Origin: Chitinophaga pinensis
Lineage (GTDB): Bacteria > Bacteroidota > Bacteroidia > Chitinophagales > Chitinophagaceae
Assembly (NCBI GenBank): GCA_945872085.1
Contig: CAMBYG010000002.1
Coordinates: forward strand, 55,997-119,996
Length of the DNA: 64,000 nucleotides
Reading direction: 5' to 3'
The translations under genes were made by a program, and so were the position numbers. Below, in pieces: positions 10,060-20,433 of the stretch (position 1 is the first letter of the stretch; every line of letters begins with the position of its first letter). Under the pieces are notes generated by a model. It saw nothing but the letters and a program-made list of their open reading frames with translations. It did not search any database and was not told the DNA's origin.

Positions 10060-10155
10060 TTTATATAATTTTGAATCTAAAATTTAGATACGTTACATTG
10101 TAATAATAAACAAGCAGCCTCAGCCCTTTGCATTGGCTGCTTGTAATGTGGTTGA

Positions 10156-10416
<261 letters not shown>

Positions 10417-10432
10417 TTAAAATTAAAAAATA

Positions 10433-11551
10433 CTACGCTGTTGCTTCTTCATGATGATGATCGTGCTCTTCGTGACCATGAGCATCTTCAATTGCCTGCC
10501 CGATAAATACGGCTGTTAAATTAGTAAAGATGAACGCCTGAATAGCGGCAACCATCAATTCTAAAAAGAACATAAATATAGAAAAGGCCAAAGAAACGAT
10601 TGAAAATCCATATCCAGCAGCTGGGTTTTGACCCATTTTACTAAAGATAAAGATGAGGGAAATAATACTTAATATAATAATGTGCCCAGCCAAGATATTA
10701 GCAAACAAACGAATAGCTAATGCAATAGGCTTAATAAATAAAGACATGATCTCTATCGGTACTAATAAAAATTTGATGGGTAATGGAACTCCTGGAGGAT
10801 TTAATAAGTGACCCCAGAAATGTTTGTTAGCGTTTATTAATAAAACTATAAATGAAATTAATGCTAAACATGCAGTAACAGTAATGTTACCCGTAAAGTT
10901 GGCACCGCCAGGCAATAAACCTAACATATTATTAATCCATATGAAAAAGAACAAGGTTAATAATAAAGGCATGTATTTTTGATACTTAGCACCTAAAGTA
11001 GGTTTTGCAACATCATCTCTTACAAACATTATCACTGGCTCTAATGCATTTTGGAAACCAGAAGGCGCTACATTAGCACCATTTTGTTTGTATTTTTTAG
11101 CAACATTAAGCATAATGATCAATAACAATACAACACCAATCAACATAGATAAAACATTCTTGGTAATAGAAAAGTCATAAAATGACTCACTTTTATCTTC
11201 CGATGCTATTTTATTATGCTCATCTAAGGTATAACCATTATATACTTCTCTATGTCCTTCGTGGCCAAATTTAGCAGAACTAAATATAGATAAGCCTTTT
11301 GTTTTGCTGTAAATAATGATAGGCAAAGGCAAACTGATGTGATTTTCTCCAATACTGAAAAAGTGCCAATCATGTGCATCACTAACGTGACCAAAGATAA
11401 TTTCAGATGCATTAAACTTAGATGCTTCCTCCTTTGTTTCAGCTTTTGCCTCAGCAGCATGATGCTCTTGAGCATAAGCCTTTGTAAATGGAATTGCCAT
11501 TAAAAGTGCCCATGCTAAACCTACTAAATATAAATATTTTTTACCCGTCAT
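10433..11551 (-). CDS. atpB: F1F0 ATP synthase subunit a
   Basis: This is the membrane subunit that forms the proton channel against the c-ring. It is 372 residues, longer than the roughly 250-270 of many bacteria because of an N-terminal leader (signal-like segment ending near AYAQE) and a roughly 100-residue periplasmic extension, a feature of Bacteroidota AtpB. The essential Arg is in LFIKPIALAIRLFANILAGH. The last 15 residues are unusually His/Glu-rich (HGHEEHDHHHEE). First gene of the operon; a full consensus promoter lies 63-92 bases upstream. Confidence 0.97.
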   Translation of the reverse strand: MTGKKYLYLVGLAWALLMAIPFTKAYAQEHHAAEAKAETKEEASKFNASEIIFGHVSDAHDWHFFSIGENHISLPLPIIIYSKTKGLSIFSSAKFGHEGHREVYNGYTLDEHNKIASEDKSESFYDFSITKNVLSMLIGVVLLLIIMLNVAKKYKQNGANVAPSGFQNALEPVIMFVRDDVAKPTLGAKYQKYMPLLLTLFFFIWINNMLGLLPGGANFTGNITVTACLALISFIVLLINANKHFWGHLLNPPGVPLPIKFLLVPIEIMSLFIKPIALAIRLFANILAGHIIILSIISLIFIFSKMGQNPAAGYGFSIVSLAFSIFMFFLELMVAAIQAFIFTNLTAVFIGQAIEDAHGHEEHDHHHEEATA

Positions 11552-11613
11552 TGCTATTCAAATATGCTAAAAAAATGTAATCAAAAGGATACGTCTGCCC
11601 CTCAAATTTTGCG

Positions 11614-11643
11614 CAAAGATATAGTGTATAATTTGATTTTCAA
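11614..11643 (-). promoter_or_regulatory. Bacteroidota-type promoter of the atp operon
   Basis: Read on the minus strand: TTG (11643-11641), 19-base spacer, TATCTTTG (11621-11614). This matches TTG-N17-23-TAnnTTTG exactly and leaves a leader of about 55 bases before the atpB ATG. Confidence 0.75.
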
Positions 11644-11748
11644 AAATTGATTCTATAAAATATTCCCCTGAAAATCCTTAATTTTATTAAAATTCTTTAA
11701 AATATGATATTAATCATTTTAAGGCCAAAAGTAATTGCTAAAGAAAAC

Positions 11749-11756
11749 TAAGTTTG
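11749..11756 (+). promoter_or_regulatory. Candidate -7 element upstream of pckA
   Basis: TAAGTTTG matches TAnnTTTG and lies 42 bases before the pckA ATG. No TTG occurs at the expected 17-23 base spacing, so the assignment is weak. Confidence 0.35.
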
Positions 11757-11797
11757 TAATTTAGCGCTTTATTTTAAATCAAACGAAATCGATTTTT

Positions 11798-13399
11798 ATG
11801 CAAGAAAACGGAATTAAAAACCCAAACGCAACATTACTAGATTTGGGCATTAATGCAGCTATTGCAAATTGGAACTTAAGTTCAGCAGAATTAACCGCTA
11901 AAACATTGGAACTCAACCAAGGTGTTTTAAATGATTTAGATGCATTGTGTGTAAACACTGGCAAATTTACAGGTCGTTCTCCCAAAGATAAATTTACCAT
12001 AAAGGATGCAATAACTGAAAATACCGTTGATTGGGGCGATGTAAATATCCCTTTTGATGCACAAGCATTTGACGCCCTTTATACAAAAGTTTGCAATTAC
12101 TTGTCTGGCAAAGAGTTATGGGTTAGAGATGCATATGCATGTGCAGATCCTGCTTTTCGTTTAAATATCCGAGTAATTAACGAAACTCCTTGGGCTAATC
12201 TATTTTGCAACGACTTATTTTTAAGACCTACAGCAACTGAAATTCAAACGCAAAACCCTGATTGGATTATCGTGCAAGCACCTTCTTTTCAGGCAGATCC
12301 TGCAGCAGATGGTACGCGTCAAGCAAATTTCACCATTGTCAACTTTACTAGAAAAATCATTTTAATTGGTGGCAGTGGCTATACAGGTGAAATGAAAAAA
12401 GGCATATTTGGCGTATTAAACTTCTTATTACCTCATGAACATAGCGTTTTATCTATGCACTGCTCTGCAAATGAAGGGAAAGACGGAGATGTAGCCTTAT
12501 TTTTTGGTCTTTCCGGCACCGGTAAAACAACCTTAAGCGCTGACCCTAACAGAGCATTAATTGGTGATGACGAACATGGATGGGCTAAAGGATCAGTATT
12601 TAATTTTGAAGGTGGCTGTTATGCAAAGTGTATTGATTTAAGTGCTGAAAAAGAACCTCAAATTTACCATGCTATCAAACCAGGTGCATTATTAGAGAAT
12701 ATCGTATTTAACGAAGGTACCAATACCGTAAATTTTGCCGATGGATCTATTACTGAAAATACCCGCGTAGCATATCCTATCGATCATATTGAGAATGCTA
12801 AAACACCATCATATGGTGGCAACCCTAAGAATATTTTCTTTTTAACTTGTGATGCTTTTGGTATTCTGCCTCCTATTTCTAAATTAACTACAGAGCAAGC
12901 TATGTATCACTTCATCAGTGGATATACCGCAAAAGTAGCTGGTACAGAAGTAGGCATTACAGAACCTCAAACCACCTTCTCTGCTTGTTTTGGACGTGTA
13001 TTTTTACCGCTGCATCCTACAAAATATGCAGATTTATTAGGTAAAAAATTAGCTGAGCATCCAGAAGTTAATGTATGGTTGATCAACACTGGCTGGAGCG
13101 GTGGCGCTTACGGAACAGGAAGCCGCATGAGCCTAAAACATACGCGTGCTATGATTACGGCTGCTATGAATGGCGAATTAAACAACGTGGCATATGAAGC
13201 ACACGACACTTTTGGTGTATTAATTCCGCAAACTTGCCCTAATGTGCCAAGCGAAATATTAAACCCTCGTGCTACTTGGACCGACAAAGCCTCTTACGAT
13301 GAAAAATCAAAACACCTTGCTGAATTATTCGTTAAAAACTTTGAAAAATATGCCGCACAAGCAAGCGAAGCTATTTTGAGCGCTGCACCAAAAATCTAA
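11798..13399 (+). CDS. pckA: Phosphoenolpyruvate carboxykinase (ATP)
   Basis: This enzyme converts oxaloacetate and ATP to phosphoenolpyruvate, CO2 and ADP, the first step of gluconeogenesis in the cytosol. The 533-residue length is typical. The kinase-1a P-loop is FGLSGTGKTTLSADP, preceded by the PEPCK motif FTGRSPKDKF, and followed by the metal-binding IGDDEHGW and by NTGWSGGAYG. The gene stands alone, divergent from the atp operon, and ends at a strong terminator. The divergent 246-base intergenic region carries a clear atp promoter and only a partial candidate for pckA. Confidence 0.98.
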   Translation: MQENGIKNPNATLLDLGINAAIANWNLSSAELTAKTLELNQGVLNDLDALCVNTGKFTGRSPKDKFTIKDAITENTVDWGDVNIPFDAQAFDALYTKVCNYLSGKELWVRDAYACADPAFRLNIRVINETPWANLFCNDLFLRPTATEIQTQNPDWIIVQAPSFQADPAADGTRQANFTIVNFTRKIILIGGSGYTGEMKKGIFGVLNFLLPHEHSVLSMHCSANEGKDGDVALFFGLSGTGKTTLSADPNRALIGDDEHGWAKGSVFNFEGGCYAKCIDLSAEKEPQIYHAIKPGALLENIVFNEGTNTVNFADGSITENTRVAYPIDHIENAKTPSYGGNPKNIFFLTCDAFGILPPISKLTTEQAMYHFISGYTAKVAGTEVGITEPQTTFSACFGRVFLPLHPTKYADLLGKKLAEHPEVNVWLINTGWSGGAYGTGSRMSLKHTRAMITAAMNGELNNVAYEAHDTFGVLIPQTCPNVPSEILNPRATWTDKASYDEKSKHLAELFVKNFEKYAAQASEAILSAAPKI

Positions 13400-13420
13400 A
13401 CAATAAATACCCTTTTTAAT

Positions 13421-13452
13421 AAAAAAATCTACCCTCTGGGTAGATTTTTTTT
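13421..13452 (+). terminator. Intrinsic terminator of pckA
   Basis: AAAAAATCTACCC, loop TCT, GGGTAGATTTTTT with the T-run extending to 13452. The frame of the next gene is open from a TTG at 13454 immediately after it. Confidence 0.85.
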
Positions 13453-13471
13453 ATTGTATCTTAGTATCGTT

Positions 13472-13990
13472 TTGAAAAATTTTATTCTGCTATTAGGCAT
13501 CGCCGTTTCGATGTTGGCAATTGCCGGCATCATGCCAAGCTATTGGCTGTTGAAATGGCATGCAAAAAAAAATGCACTCCAACAAATTGCCATTATGCAT
13601 AAAGATGCATTAATACCTATTGGTGCAAGCCAAATAAATAAAGGAGCTTGGGAAAATGAACAGGAATTTTATTACCAGGATGTACAGTATGATATTGTGA
13701 ACGTAACGGTAATAGGTACTGATACGGTGTATTATTGTTATGCAGACCAAGCTGAATCAAGCTTAAACAACAAACTAAAAAATGCTGTAGAAGAGCAAAT
13801 ACAACATAATATCCCTTTAAAAAACAAAACCAAACAACTCATCTGTCAACTGCAAGATTTATTCTTTTCGGAAAGCTCATCCATAAATCTTCCCTTGCGC
13901 ATTTTTATGCAATCTCTTAATTTCCAAAACAGTAGTATAGCTATTAAAGATTGCTTTTTAAAAGCAATAGAACGTCCGCCAATTGTTTAG
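13472..13990 (+). CDS. Small membrane-anchored protein preceding a TonB receptor
   Basis: This protein is about 172 residues of unknown function. The frame is open from TTG 13454, but TTG at 13472 gives a clean signal-anchor start (MKNFILLLGIAVSMLAIAG) and keeps the upstream terminator out of the gene, so I chose it. After one membrane segment come a basic stretch, then YYQDVQYDIVNVTVIGTDTVYYCYADQ and a Lys/Gln-rich tail. Short proteins of this general shape precede TonB receptors in other Bacteroidota in my recollection, but I cannot name a family. It is 51 bases upstream of the receptor gene and probably co-transcribed with it. The non-ATG start is uncertain. Confidence 0.6.
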   Translation: MKNFILLLGIAVSMLAIAGIMPSYWLLKWHAKKNALQQIAIMHKDALIPIGASQINKGAWENEQEFYYQDVQYDIVNVTVIGTDTVYYCYADQAESSLNNKLKNAVEEQIQHNIPLKNKTKQLICQLQDLFFSESSSINLPLRIFMQSLNFQNSSIAIKDCFLKAIERPPIV

Positions 13991-14041
13991 TACAAACCAT
14001 CGAATTATCTAAACAATTATTCATTTTCAACTTTATTAATC

Positions 14042-16225
14042 ATGAAATTTACTAGTTCCTTACTGGTAGTTTCATTCTTATGTGCCAATCTATGCGCACA
14101 GGAATCAACTACTAAAGAAAGTATATCGCTATTACCTATAACTGTGAAAAGTAGAAAAAAAACAGAAAAGGAAAGAGCCGAATTCAAACGTCAAGGACAA
14201 AGCATGGAAGCACTTACCGAGGCAGAATGGAATAGAAACAATAGCGCATTTATAGAACACGCCTTGAATACCATTGCTGGGGTTCAATTAGATAAACGTA
14301 CCGCATTGGGCGGACAACGCATTGTAATTAGGGGCTATGGCAATGACCAAAAATTTAATAATTGGGGTATTAAAGCATACTATAACGACATCCCCATAAC
14401 AAGTGCAGATGGCATAACCCTTTTAGACGACGTAGATTTTTCTTTGGTCAACAATATGGAAATAATTAAAGGTCCGGCTACAACATTATATGGCGGTGGT
14501 ATTGGTGGTGTAGCTCGCTTTAACATTAAAGCCAATGAGGTTCAAGGAACGCATGTTTTTCAAAAAGTAAATACCGGAAGCTTTGGTCTTTTACAAACAC
14601 AAACAAGAATAGATTTGGTAAGTGAAAAAGGGGCAATGGTATTTAATTATGGTCATATCCAAGCAGATGGTTATCGGCCAAGAGGCGCAAGCAACAAAAA
14701 TATGTTCTCCATTTTTGGGAATTATACCCTCAACAAAAAAGAGAAAATCCAATTCTATGCGAGCCATAATTATAGCTTTGAAGAATTAACCGGTCAAATA
14801 CCCTATCCAGATTATTATGCAGGCATAGACCTTGGCAATCGGGCATATGCTAAACAAAATGCCCGAAATGATTTATTATCAACTCGATTTTCAATTACTC
14901 ACGATTTTCAATTCAACAAGAATTTGAATAACACAAGTAGTTTTTTTTATTCTAATACCAATCAGCTATATATTGCTGCAGGTGCATTAAATAACAACAA
15001 CTCACCAAATATTGGTTTTCGAAGTGTATTCACATACAAACAACTTAGACAAACAACGTTTGTTAACGACTTGAGTTTTGGCACCGAAATACAAGAAACT
15101 AGAACCTTAGGATCGCGATATGCTTATCCAAATATAGATACTACTGCATTTGTTGTGCAGTCTATAAATAAAGCTACCTATTTAAAAACCAGTACCAATC
15201 AATTTTCTATCTTTTTAAATGATCGAATTCATATCACACCTATACAAACAACTGTTATTTTGGGAATTAGTATGAATCCGCTTAAGTATGCAAGGGAAGA
15301 TTTACTAGCAGTACCTGGTTTAGTAACCGGGTATAATAAGGATATTTCATTTAATAAAAAATTTGAAACGAGTTATAATCCTCATATAGCCATACAAAAA
15401 ACAATTAAAAACCAAATTATAAACCTTAGTTATAGCGAAGGTTTTAATGCACCTACAGCAAGCACTTCTTTTATTGGCTCGCTAAATATTACCAATGATC
15501 AATTGCTACCAGAAAAAGCTAAAATGTTTGACTTTAGTATTCAAGGATTATTATTAGATACCCGATTAGACTATCAATTTTCATTATTCTCTATAAACAT
15601 TGAAAACAAGCTTACCCAATTAGCTGGCATAAGCGGCACACTACCTTATACCTTTTGGTCAAATACAGGCGCTCAACATAATAAAGGATTAGAATTAAGT
15701 ATGGGATATAATTGGCAGCCTAAAATCAATGCACTTTCATGGATTAAAAAAATTGAACCCTTCTTTTCAACGAGCTTTAATCAATTTAATTATTCCAATT
15801 TTAAAACGAGCATCAATGGAACTCCAACAGATTTTACCGGTAAGCAAGTAGTAGGTATTCCTAAAATGAAATATACAATTGGGGTAGATATTCAAGCCAA
15901 CAAGGGCCTATATGCAAATGCCACCTATTATTATTTAGGGGATGTTTATGCAGATTTTGCTAATAGCAATTTAGTAAAAGGATTTACTCAACTCAATGCA
16001 AAAATAGGTTATCAATATAAATATAGAAATGCCGATATAGATATCTATATAGGTGCAAATAATATCACTAATCAAATAAATTATACCTTTTTATTTTTAG
16101 GTAATAATGTAAATGATAACGACCCAGGAAACGGATATGCAAGCACAGTAAGTACAGACCTTACGCCCGGCGCTTATCAACTGAATTGGTGGGGTGGATT
16201 AAAATTCAGTTATCACTTAAAATAG
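14042..16225 (+). CDS. TonB-dependent outer-membrane receptor
   Basis: This 727-residue receptor imports a ligand across the outer membrane with energy from TonB-ExbBD. It has a signal peptide ending SFLCANLCAQ, a plug domain with the typical RIVIRGYG and later INNMEIIKGPATTLYGGGIGG-like signature, and a 22-strand barrel region. It lacks the carboxypeptidase-regulatory N-terminal domain of SusC-type proteins, so it resembles siderophore, metal or cobalamin receptors. The ligand is not identifiable from sequence. It is paired with the preceding small membrane-anchored protein and followed by a terminator shared with the convergent DNA-repair gene. Confidence 0.92.
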   Translation: MKFTSSLLVVSFLCANLCAQESTTKESISLLPITVKSRKKTEKERAEFKRQGQSMEALTEAEWNRNNSAFIEHALNTIAGVQLDKRTALGGQRIVIRGYGNDQKFNNWGIKAYYNDIPITSADGITLLDDVDFSLVNNMEIIKGPATTLYGGGIGGVARFNIKANEVQGTHVFQKVNTGSFGLLQTQTRIDLVSEKGAMVFNYGHIQADGYRPRGASNKNMFSIFGNYTLNKKEKIQFYASHNYSFEELTGQIPYPDYYAGIDLGNRAYAKQNARNDLLSTRFSITHDFQFNKNLNNTSSFFYSNTNQLYIAAGALNNNNSPNIGFRSVFTYKQLRQTTFVNDLSFGTEIQETRTLGSRYAYPNIDTTAFVVQSINKATYLKTSTNQFSIFLNDRIHITPIQTTVILGISMNPLKYAREDLLAVPGLVTGYNKDISFNKKFETSYNPHIAIQKTIKNQIINLSYSEGFNAPTASTSFIGSLNITNDQLLPEKAKMFDFSIQGLLLDTRLDYQFSLFSINIENKLTQLAGISGTLPYTFWSNTGAQHNKGLELSMGYNWQPKINALSWIKKIEPFFSTSFNQFNYSNFKTSINGTPTDFTGKQVVGIPKMKYTIGVDIQANKGLYANATYYYLGDVYADFANSNLVKGFTQLNAKIGYQYKYRNADIDIYIGANNITNQINYTFLFLGNNVNDNDPGNGYASTVSTDLTPGAYQLNWWGGLKFSYHLK

Positions 16226-16232
16226 TTCATAC

Positions 16233-16268
16233 ACATATCGGGCAGCATAGGCTACCCGATATGTTTTA
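16233..16268. terminator. Shared terminator between TonB receptor and AlkD-like gene
   Basis: ACATATCGGG (16233-16242) and CCCGATATGT (16255-16264) form a ten-base stem with an extendable loop (AGC/GCT), followed by TTTT. The right arm lies inside the 3' end of the convergent coding region. Confidence 0.7.
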
Positions 16269-16926
16269 AAGCTTCTCGCTTACTTAAATTAGCTAGTTGG
16301 GTATGATGTACAAAATCTCTTACTTGTTCAGCATTCGTTCTTGCATATTGGCGCAATGCCCAACCAATAGCTTTATTGATAAAAAACTCTTTTGAATTTA
16401 GATTATTATTAATGCAGGCCTGCAATAAATCCCAATCTGTTTTTGCACCATATTTTAATTGAAAAATAATACTCGTTCTTCGTATCCACAAATTATCGTC
16501 TTTACTCCATTTTAAAATAGTTGCCTGCTTTTCTTCAGGAAACACCAGAAAATAGTGCCCCACAAGTATGGAAGCAATAGCATCTACAGAGTCCCACCAC
16601 GATTTATCTTTCAATAAGAATACCAATAAATGAATCGTTTTTTTAGTCCACATTTTTCGACATGCCCAACACAATTCAATAGCCGTGTACTGAAACTCGC
16701 GCTCAGGAAGCGACCACAAGTACTTTATTTCTGCTTCCCAAGAACTTGAAGATGGTAAATTATTTTTAATAAACGCTTTGTAAATGGTCTTGCGCAAGGG
16801 TGCTTTTACTCCCAAATAAGGAAATAAATGCTTCATGTATTTTTCCATAGGTTTTGCAATTTCTTTTGATGCTGCAGCATACATTTGATCTTGCAAAGGC
16901 ATTAAATAGTTTGATGTCTTTTCCAT
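16252..16926 (-). CDS. DNA alkylation repair enzyme (AlkD-like HEAT-repeat glycosylase)
   Basis: The family removes N3- and N7-alkylated purines from DNA without base flipping. The 224-residue length and all-helical HEAT-like repeats match (MYAAASKEIAKPMEKYMKHLFPYLGVKAPLR; SWWDSVDAIASILVGHY; DDNLWIRRTSIIFQLKY). The SWWDSVDAI segment includes the catalytic-region Trp and Asp of AlkD, and NKAIGWALRQYA is a family hallmark. The gene stands alone, convergent with the receptor gene, and its last codons are part of the shared terminator stem. Confidence 0.93.
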   Translation of the reverse strand: MEKTSNYLMPLQDQMYAAASKEIAKPMEKYMKHLFPYLGVKAPLRKTIYKAFIKNNLPSSSSWEAEIKYLWSLPEREFQYTAIELCWACRKMWTKKTIHLLVFLLKDKSWWDSVDAIASILVGHYFLVFPEEKQATILKWSKDDNLWIRRTSIIFQLKYGAKTDWDLLQACINNNLNSKEFFINKAIGWALRQYARTNAEQVRDFVHHTQLANLSKREALKHIG

Positions 16927-16967
16927 AATTAATTAACAAATTTAAGTGTTTAATTAGTTTAGAATGT

Positions 16968-16975
16968 TATTTTTG
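16968..16975 (+). promoter_or_regulatory. Candidate -7 element upstream of gcvT
   Basis: TATTTTTG fits TAnnTTTG and lies 35 bases before the gcvT ATG. Only a TTT-type match occurs at the -33 spacing. The 83-base intergenic region is too short for a glycine riboswitch. Confidence 0.4.
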
Positions 16976-17009
16976 CAAGCAGTCCTTAAAAACTAATCAT
17001 TCAACTTTT

Positions 17010-18098
17010 ATGAAAAATACACCCTTTACAAATCTACACATTGCATTAGGCGCTAAAATGGCTGAATTTGCCGGTTACAATATGCCTATATCCTATAGCA
17101 GTATCAACGAAGAACATGCAACCGTAAGAAATAATGCGGGTGTTTTTGACGTTAGCCATATGGGTGAATTTATTTTAAAAGGTTCAGATGCATTAGATCT
17201 TATACAACGTGTAACAAGTAACGATGCTTCTAAATTAACCGCTGGCAAAGCACAATATTCTTGTTTTCCTAACGAAGATGGTGGTATTGTAGATGACTTG
17301 ATAGTGTATTGTTTAGAAGAAAACAGTGCTTATATGCTAGTAGTAAATGCTTCTAATATTGAAAAAGATTGGAACTGGCTGGTTAAGCATAATACCAAAC
17401 AAGTAGAAATGCACAACATTTCAGATAAGACAGCCTTACTTGCCGTTCAAGGCCCTAATGCTGTAAAATATGTACAGCAATTAACGGATACCGACATTAC
17501 GAATTTAAATTATTACACGTTTACAAGAGCTACGCTTGCAGGTGTTGAAAATGTACTAATCAGTGCAACAGGTTATACCGGAAGTGGTGGAGTAGAAATT
17601 TATTTTGAAGATAAAAATAACGATGCGCAAATCATTTGGGATGCTTTATTTAAAATTGGCACTCCTCATGGCATGCAAGCAATTGGACTTGCAGCAAGAG
17701 ATACCCTTCGTTTAGAAAAAGGATATTGTCTTTACGGAAATGATATTGATGATAGCACTTCTCCTTTAGAAGCAGGATTAGGTTGGATTACCAAATTCAC
17801 TAAAGATTTTACCGCAAAAGAAATCATAGAAAAGCAAAAAGCAGATGGTGTAACTAGAAAATTAGTAGGCTTTGAAATGATTGACAGAGGTATTCCTCGT
17901 CATCATTATAGCATTCAAGATGCGCAAGGCAATACTATTGGTCATGTATGCTCTGGCACACAATCACCGAGTTTGCAAAAGGCAATTGGAATGGCATATG
18001 TAAGTAAACAATGGAGCGCAGAAGGCAGTGAAATTTATATTATGATCAGAGATAAAGCTATCAAATCTAAAGTGGTTAAAATGCCCTTTTTAGCATAA
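17010..18098 (+). CDS. gcvT: Glycine cleavage system T protein (aminomethyltransferase)
   Basis: It transfers the methylene carbon of the aminomethyl-lipoyl H protein to tetrahydrofolate and releases ammonia. The 362-residue length is normal. Family motifs include [11 protein letters not shown] near the N-terminus, the folate-binding region ending DDLIVYC, the central [17 protein letters not shown], and the C-terminal [16 protein letters not shown]. Neither gcvH nor gcvP is adjacent, which is common in this phylum. The next gene starts 35 bases downstream on the same strand. Confidence 0.97.
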   Translation: MKNTPFTNLHIALGAKMAEFAGYNMPISYSSINEEHATVRNNAGVFDVSHMGEFILKGSDALDLIQRVTSNDASKLTAGKAQYSCFPNEDGGIVDDLIVYCLEENSAYMLVVNASNIEKDWNWLVKHNTKQVEMHNISDKTALLAVQGPNAVKYVQQLTDTDITNLNYYTFTRATLAGVENVLISATGYTGSGGVEIYFEDKNNDAQIIWDALFKIGTPHGMQAIGLAARDTLRLEKGYCLYGNDIDDSTSPLEAGLGWITKFTKDFTAKEIIEKQKADGVTRKLVGFEMIDRGIPRHHYSIQDAQGNTIGHVCSGTQSPSLQKAIGMAYVSKQWSAEGSEIYIMIRDKAIKSKVVKMPFLA

Positions 18099-18133
18099 TA
18101 TTTCCCAAACACATTCTTAAAGGCAACATAAAC

Positions 18134-19600
18134 ATGAAAAAAAATACGCTATATTTTTTACTCTGTATGTTGCCTTTATTTTTTTTGAATGTCAATAGTA
18201 CTCATGATTGGGGCGATGATTTTGCACAGTATATACATCAAGCACAGTACTTTGCCAACGATAACGCCTATCACCAATGGCATTTTGAAGCTAATCCCTT
18301 GGATCGCGAATACGCTCCACCCTCCTATCCAAATGGCTTCCCTCTGCTAATTAGTCCTATTATAGCCATTTGGGGTTTTAGTGTAAAGCCTTTGCTTATT
18401 TTGATCACTACTCTACTCTTGGCATGGCTATGGGTTATCTTTAAATTTCTACAACGTCATACTAATACGGCAATCGCTTTATGCATTACTTTGTTATGCG
18501 CTTATCACCATTACATTGTAGATTTTAAACAGTTCATTTTATCAGATATTTCCTGCGCCTTATTTTGTAGTATTTATTTATATCAGCGAACTAAAGAACA
18601 AACCAGCAAGCAGTCTATAGTGTTGGCTAGTATAGCATTAGGTATGGCCTTTATAATTCGCAGTCAGGCTATTGTATTTTTGGGCGCAGAAGGTTTATTT
18701 TTTATAAGCCAATGGTTGAATCAAAAAAGAACATTTGAATTTGTACCGGCACTAAAAAACATGAGCTGCGTTATCATTGCTTGTTTGCTTTTATATTTAC
18801 TATCCAACTTAGTTGGACCACACAACACCCATTCCTCTCTTGCATTTTATAAACAACTCTATACACAAACACAGCATCCTTGGTCCTTAATAATTATCGA
18901 TAATATTGTTTATTTAGGCACATTGCTGCCCAGTTTTTTCTCTGGTTGGGCTTTTGATCCACACTTGCAAATAGCATATAACATTATAGGTACAGCATTA
19001 TTAGGCGTGAGCCTCCTTGGTTTTTATAAAAGTTGGCGAGCAACCGTGCTTGATTGGGGATTTATTTGCATGTTATTATTGTTACTAATAACGCCCGTGC
19101 ATCAAGGATTGCGTTATCTATTTCCGATGTGGTTGCCCCTACTTTATTATTTAATAAAAGGATTTCAGCAGCTAAAAAAATCATTCAGCTTTGCTTTTCT
19201 AAACAAAAAAACAGCAATAGTGGCTTGTGTTTTATTCATAGCAATGCAATACGACACTATAGAAGGCGCTACGCATAATAATGACATGGGTTGGTCGCCC
19301 TACGCAAAAAACGATCAGCAAGCACTTGAATTTATTAAGACGACTGTGCCAGATTCAAGTCTTATTTTATTTAGCAAACCACGTGCGCTTAGTCTATATA
19401 TAGGAAAAAGAACAAGTTTATTAGCCGAACAAAGTACGCTTTTAGAGAACTACACCTATTTCAAAACTTATCACTCCTACTTTATATTGGTGAGAAAAGA
19501 ACTCACAAGTTCCTATTACACCAATTATATTCATCAGTATAGGGGCTTAAAAGACAGTATTCAAATAAATAATTTCTTTACCCTTTATCATTTATATTAA
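18134..19600 (+). CDS. GT-C-type multi-pass membrane protein (glycosyltransferase 39-like)
   Basis: This 488-residue protein has about ten predicted membrane helices. The first periplasmic loop contains [14 protein letters not shown], with the acidic pair expected for GT-C enzymes that use lipid-phosphate sugars, followed by [16 protein letters not shown] and, late in the protein, [14 protein letters not shown]; these patterns resemble family 39/ArnT-type transferases. The acceptor is unknown. It lies between gcvT and pyrH with short gaps (35 and 43 bases), so it may share a transcript with them, but there is no functional link visible. Confidence 0.7.
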   Translation: MKKNTLYFLLCMLPLFFLNVNSTHDWGDDFAQYIHQAQYFANDNAYHQWHFEANPLDREYAPPSYPNGFPLLISPIIAIWGFSVKPLLILITTLLLAWLWVIFKFLQRHTNTAIALCITLLCAYHHYIVDFKQFILSDISCALFCSIYLYQRTKEQTSKQSIVLASIALGMAFIIRSQAIVFLGAEGLFFISQWLNQKRTFEFVPALKNMSCVIIACLLLYLLSNLVGPHNTHSSLAFYKQLYTQTQHPWSLIIIDNIVYLGTLLPSFFSGWAFDPHLQIAYNIIGTALLGVSLLGFYKSWRATVLDWGFICMLLLLLITPVHQGLRYLFPMWLPLLYYLIKGFQQLKKSFSFAFLNKKTAIVACVLFIAMQYDTIEGATHNNDMGWSPYAKNDQQALEFIKTTVPDSSLILFSKPRALSLYIGKRTSLLAEQSTLLENYTYFKTYHSYFILVRKELTSSYYTNYIHQYRGLKDSIQINNFFTLYHLY

Positions 19601-19643
19601 TAGTCCTAAATATTTTTCATATTTTGCAAAAAAGCAAGTCCCT

Positions 19644-20354
19644 ATGCTACCTAAGTACAACAGAATTTTATTAAAATTATCAGGAGAATCCTTAATGGGA
19701 GATCGCAATTTCGGTTTAGATCCAAAAATGTTAGAACTCTATGCGAAAGACATTAAAACAATTACAGACATCGGTGTGCAAGTAGCCATCGTTATTGGCG
19801 GCGGCAATATTTACAGAGGCATGAATGAGGCAGAAACGGGTATTGAGCGTGCACAAGGCGACTATATGGGTATGCTTGCAACAGTAATAAATGGTATGGC
19901 TTTACAGGCTTCCTTAGAAAAAGCAGGTGTAAAAACACGCTTACAAAGTGCTATCAAAATGGAGCAAATAGCAGAGCCTTATATTCGCAGAAGAGCCATA
20001 AGACATTTAGAAAAAGGCAGAGTTGTTATTTTTGGTGCTGGCACTGGTAATCCTTATTTTACTACGGATACAGCCGGTTCTTTAAGAGCCATAGAAATCA
20101 ATGCAGATGTTATTTTAAAAGGCACACGCGTAGATGGTATTTACAGCGAAGACCCGGAAAAGAACCCGAATGCTACCAAATATACACAGTTGAGCTTCCA
20201 AGAAGTTATAAGCAAAGAGCTCAAAGTTATGGACATGACCGCATTTACCCTTTGCCAAGAAAACAAACTACCCATTATTGTCTTTGATATGAATCAAGCA
20301 GGTAATTTGCTCGATGTGGTTACTGGCAAAGCAATAGGTACTATCGTCCAATAA
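19644..20354 (+). CDS. pyrH: UMP kinase
   Basis: It phosphorylates UMP to UDP with ATP in pyrimidine nucleotide synthesis. The 236-residue amino-acid-kinase fold shows [14 protein letters not shown] at the N-terminus, the glycine-rich [12 protein letters not shown], and [21 protein letters not shown], all characteristic of bacterial hexameric PyrH. Frr, which often follows pyrH, is not present; a terminator follows directly. Confidence 0.98.
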   Translation: MLPKYNRILLKLSGESLMGDRNFGLDPKMLELYAKDIKTITDIGVQVAIVIGGGNIYRGMNEAETGIERAQGDYMGMLATVINGMALQASLEKAGVKTRLQSAIKMEQIAEPYIRRRAIRHLEKGRVVIFGAGTGNPYFTTDTAGSLRAIEINADVILKGTRVDGIYSEDPEKNPNATKYTQLSFQEVISKELKVMDMTAFTLCQENKLPIIVFDMNQAGNLLDVVTGKAIGTIVQ

Positions 20355-20374
20355 AAAAATAGATAAAAAAAAGG

Positions 20375-20411
20375 AAAGCGAACTAATCTCAACAATTTAG
20401 TTCGCTTTTTG
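20375..20411 (+). terminator. Intrinsic terminator of pyrH
   Basis: AAAGCGAACTAA (20375-20386) pairs with TTAGTTCGCTTT (20397-20408) across a ten-base loop and ends in a T-run. It separates pyrH from the carotenoid block. Confidence 0.82.
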
Positions 20412-20433
20412 TTATTAGCGAAATAGACGGTGT

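Noticed and set aside
9635..10087. 150-codon plus-strand frame over atpF
   Set aside because: It is a shadow of the b-subunit gene; its composition (Ser/Ala/Phe) is what the complement of a Lys/Glu/Ala helix gives.
16927..17009. Glycine riboswitch upstream of gcvT
   Set aside because: The gap is only 83 bases, with no paired aptamer structure visible.
19054..19278. Plus-strand frame inside the GT-C-type gene
   Set aside because: It overlaps the conserved LRYLFP region of the 488-residue protein in another frame.
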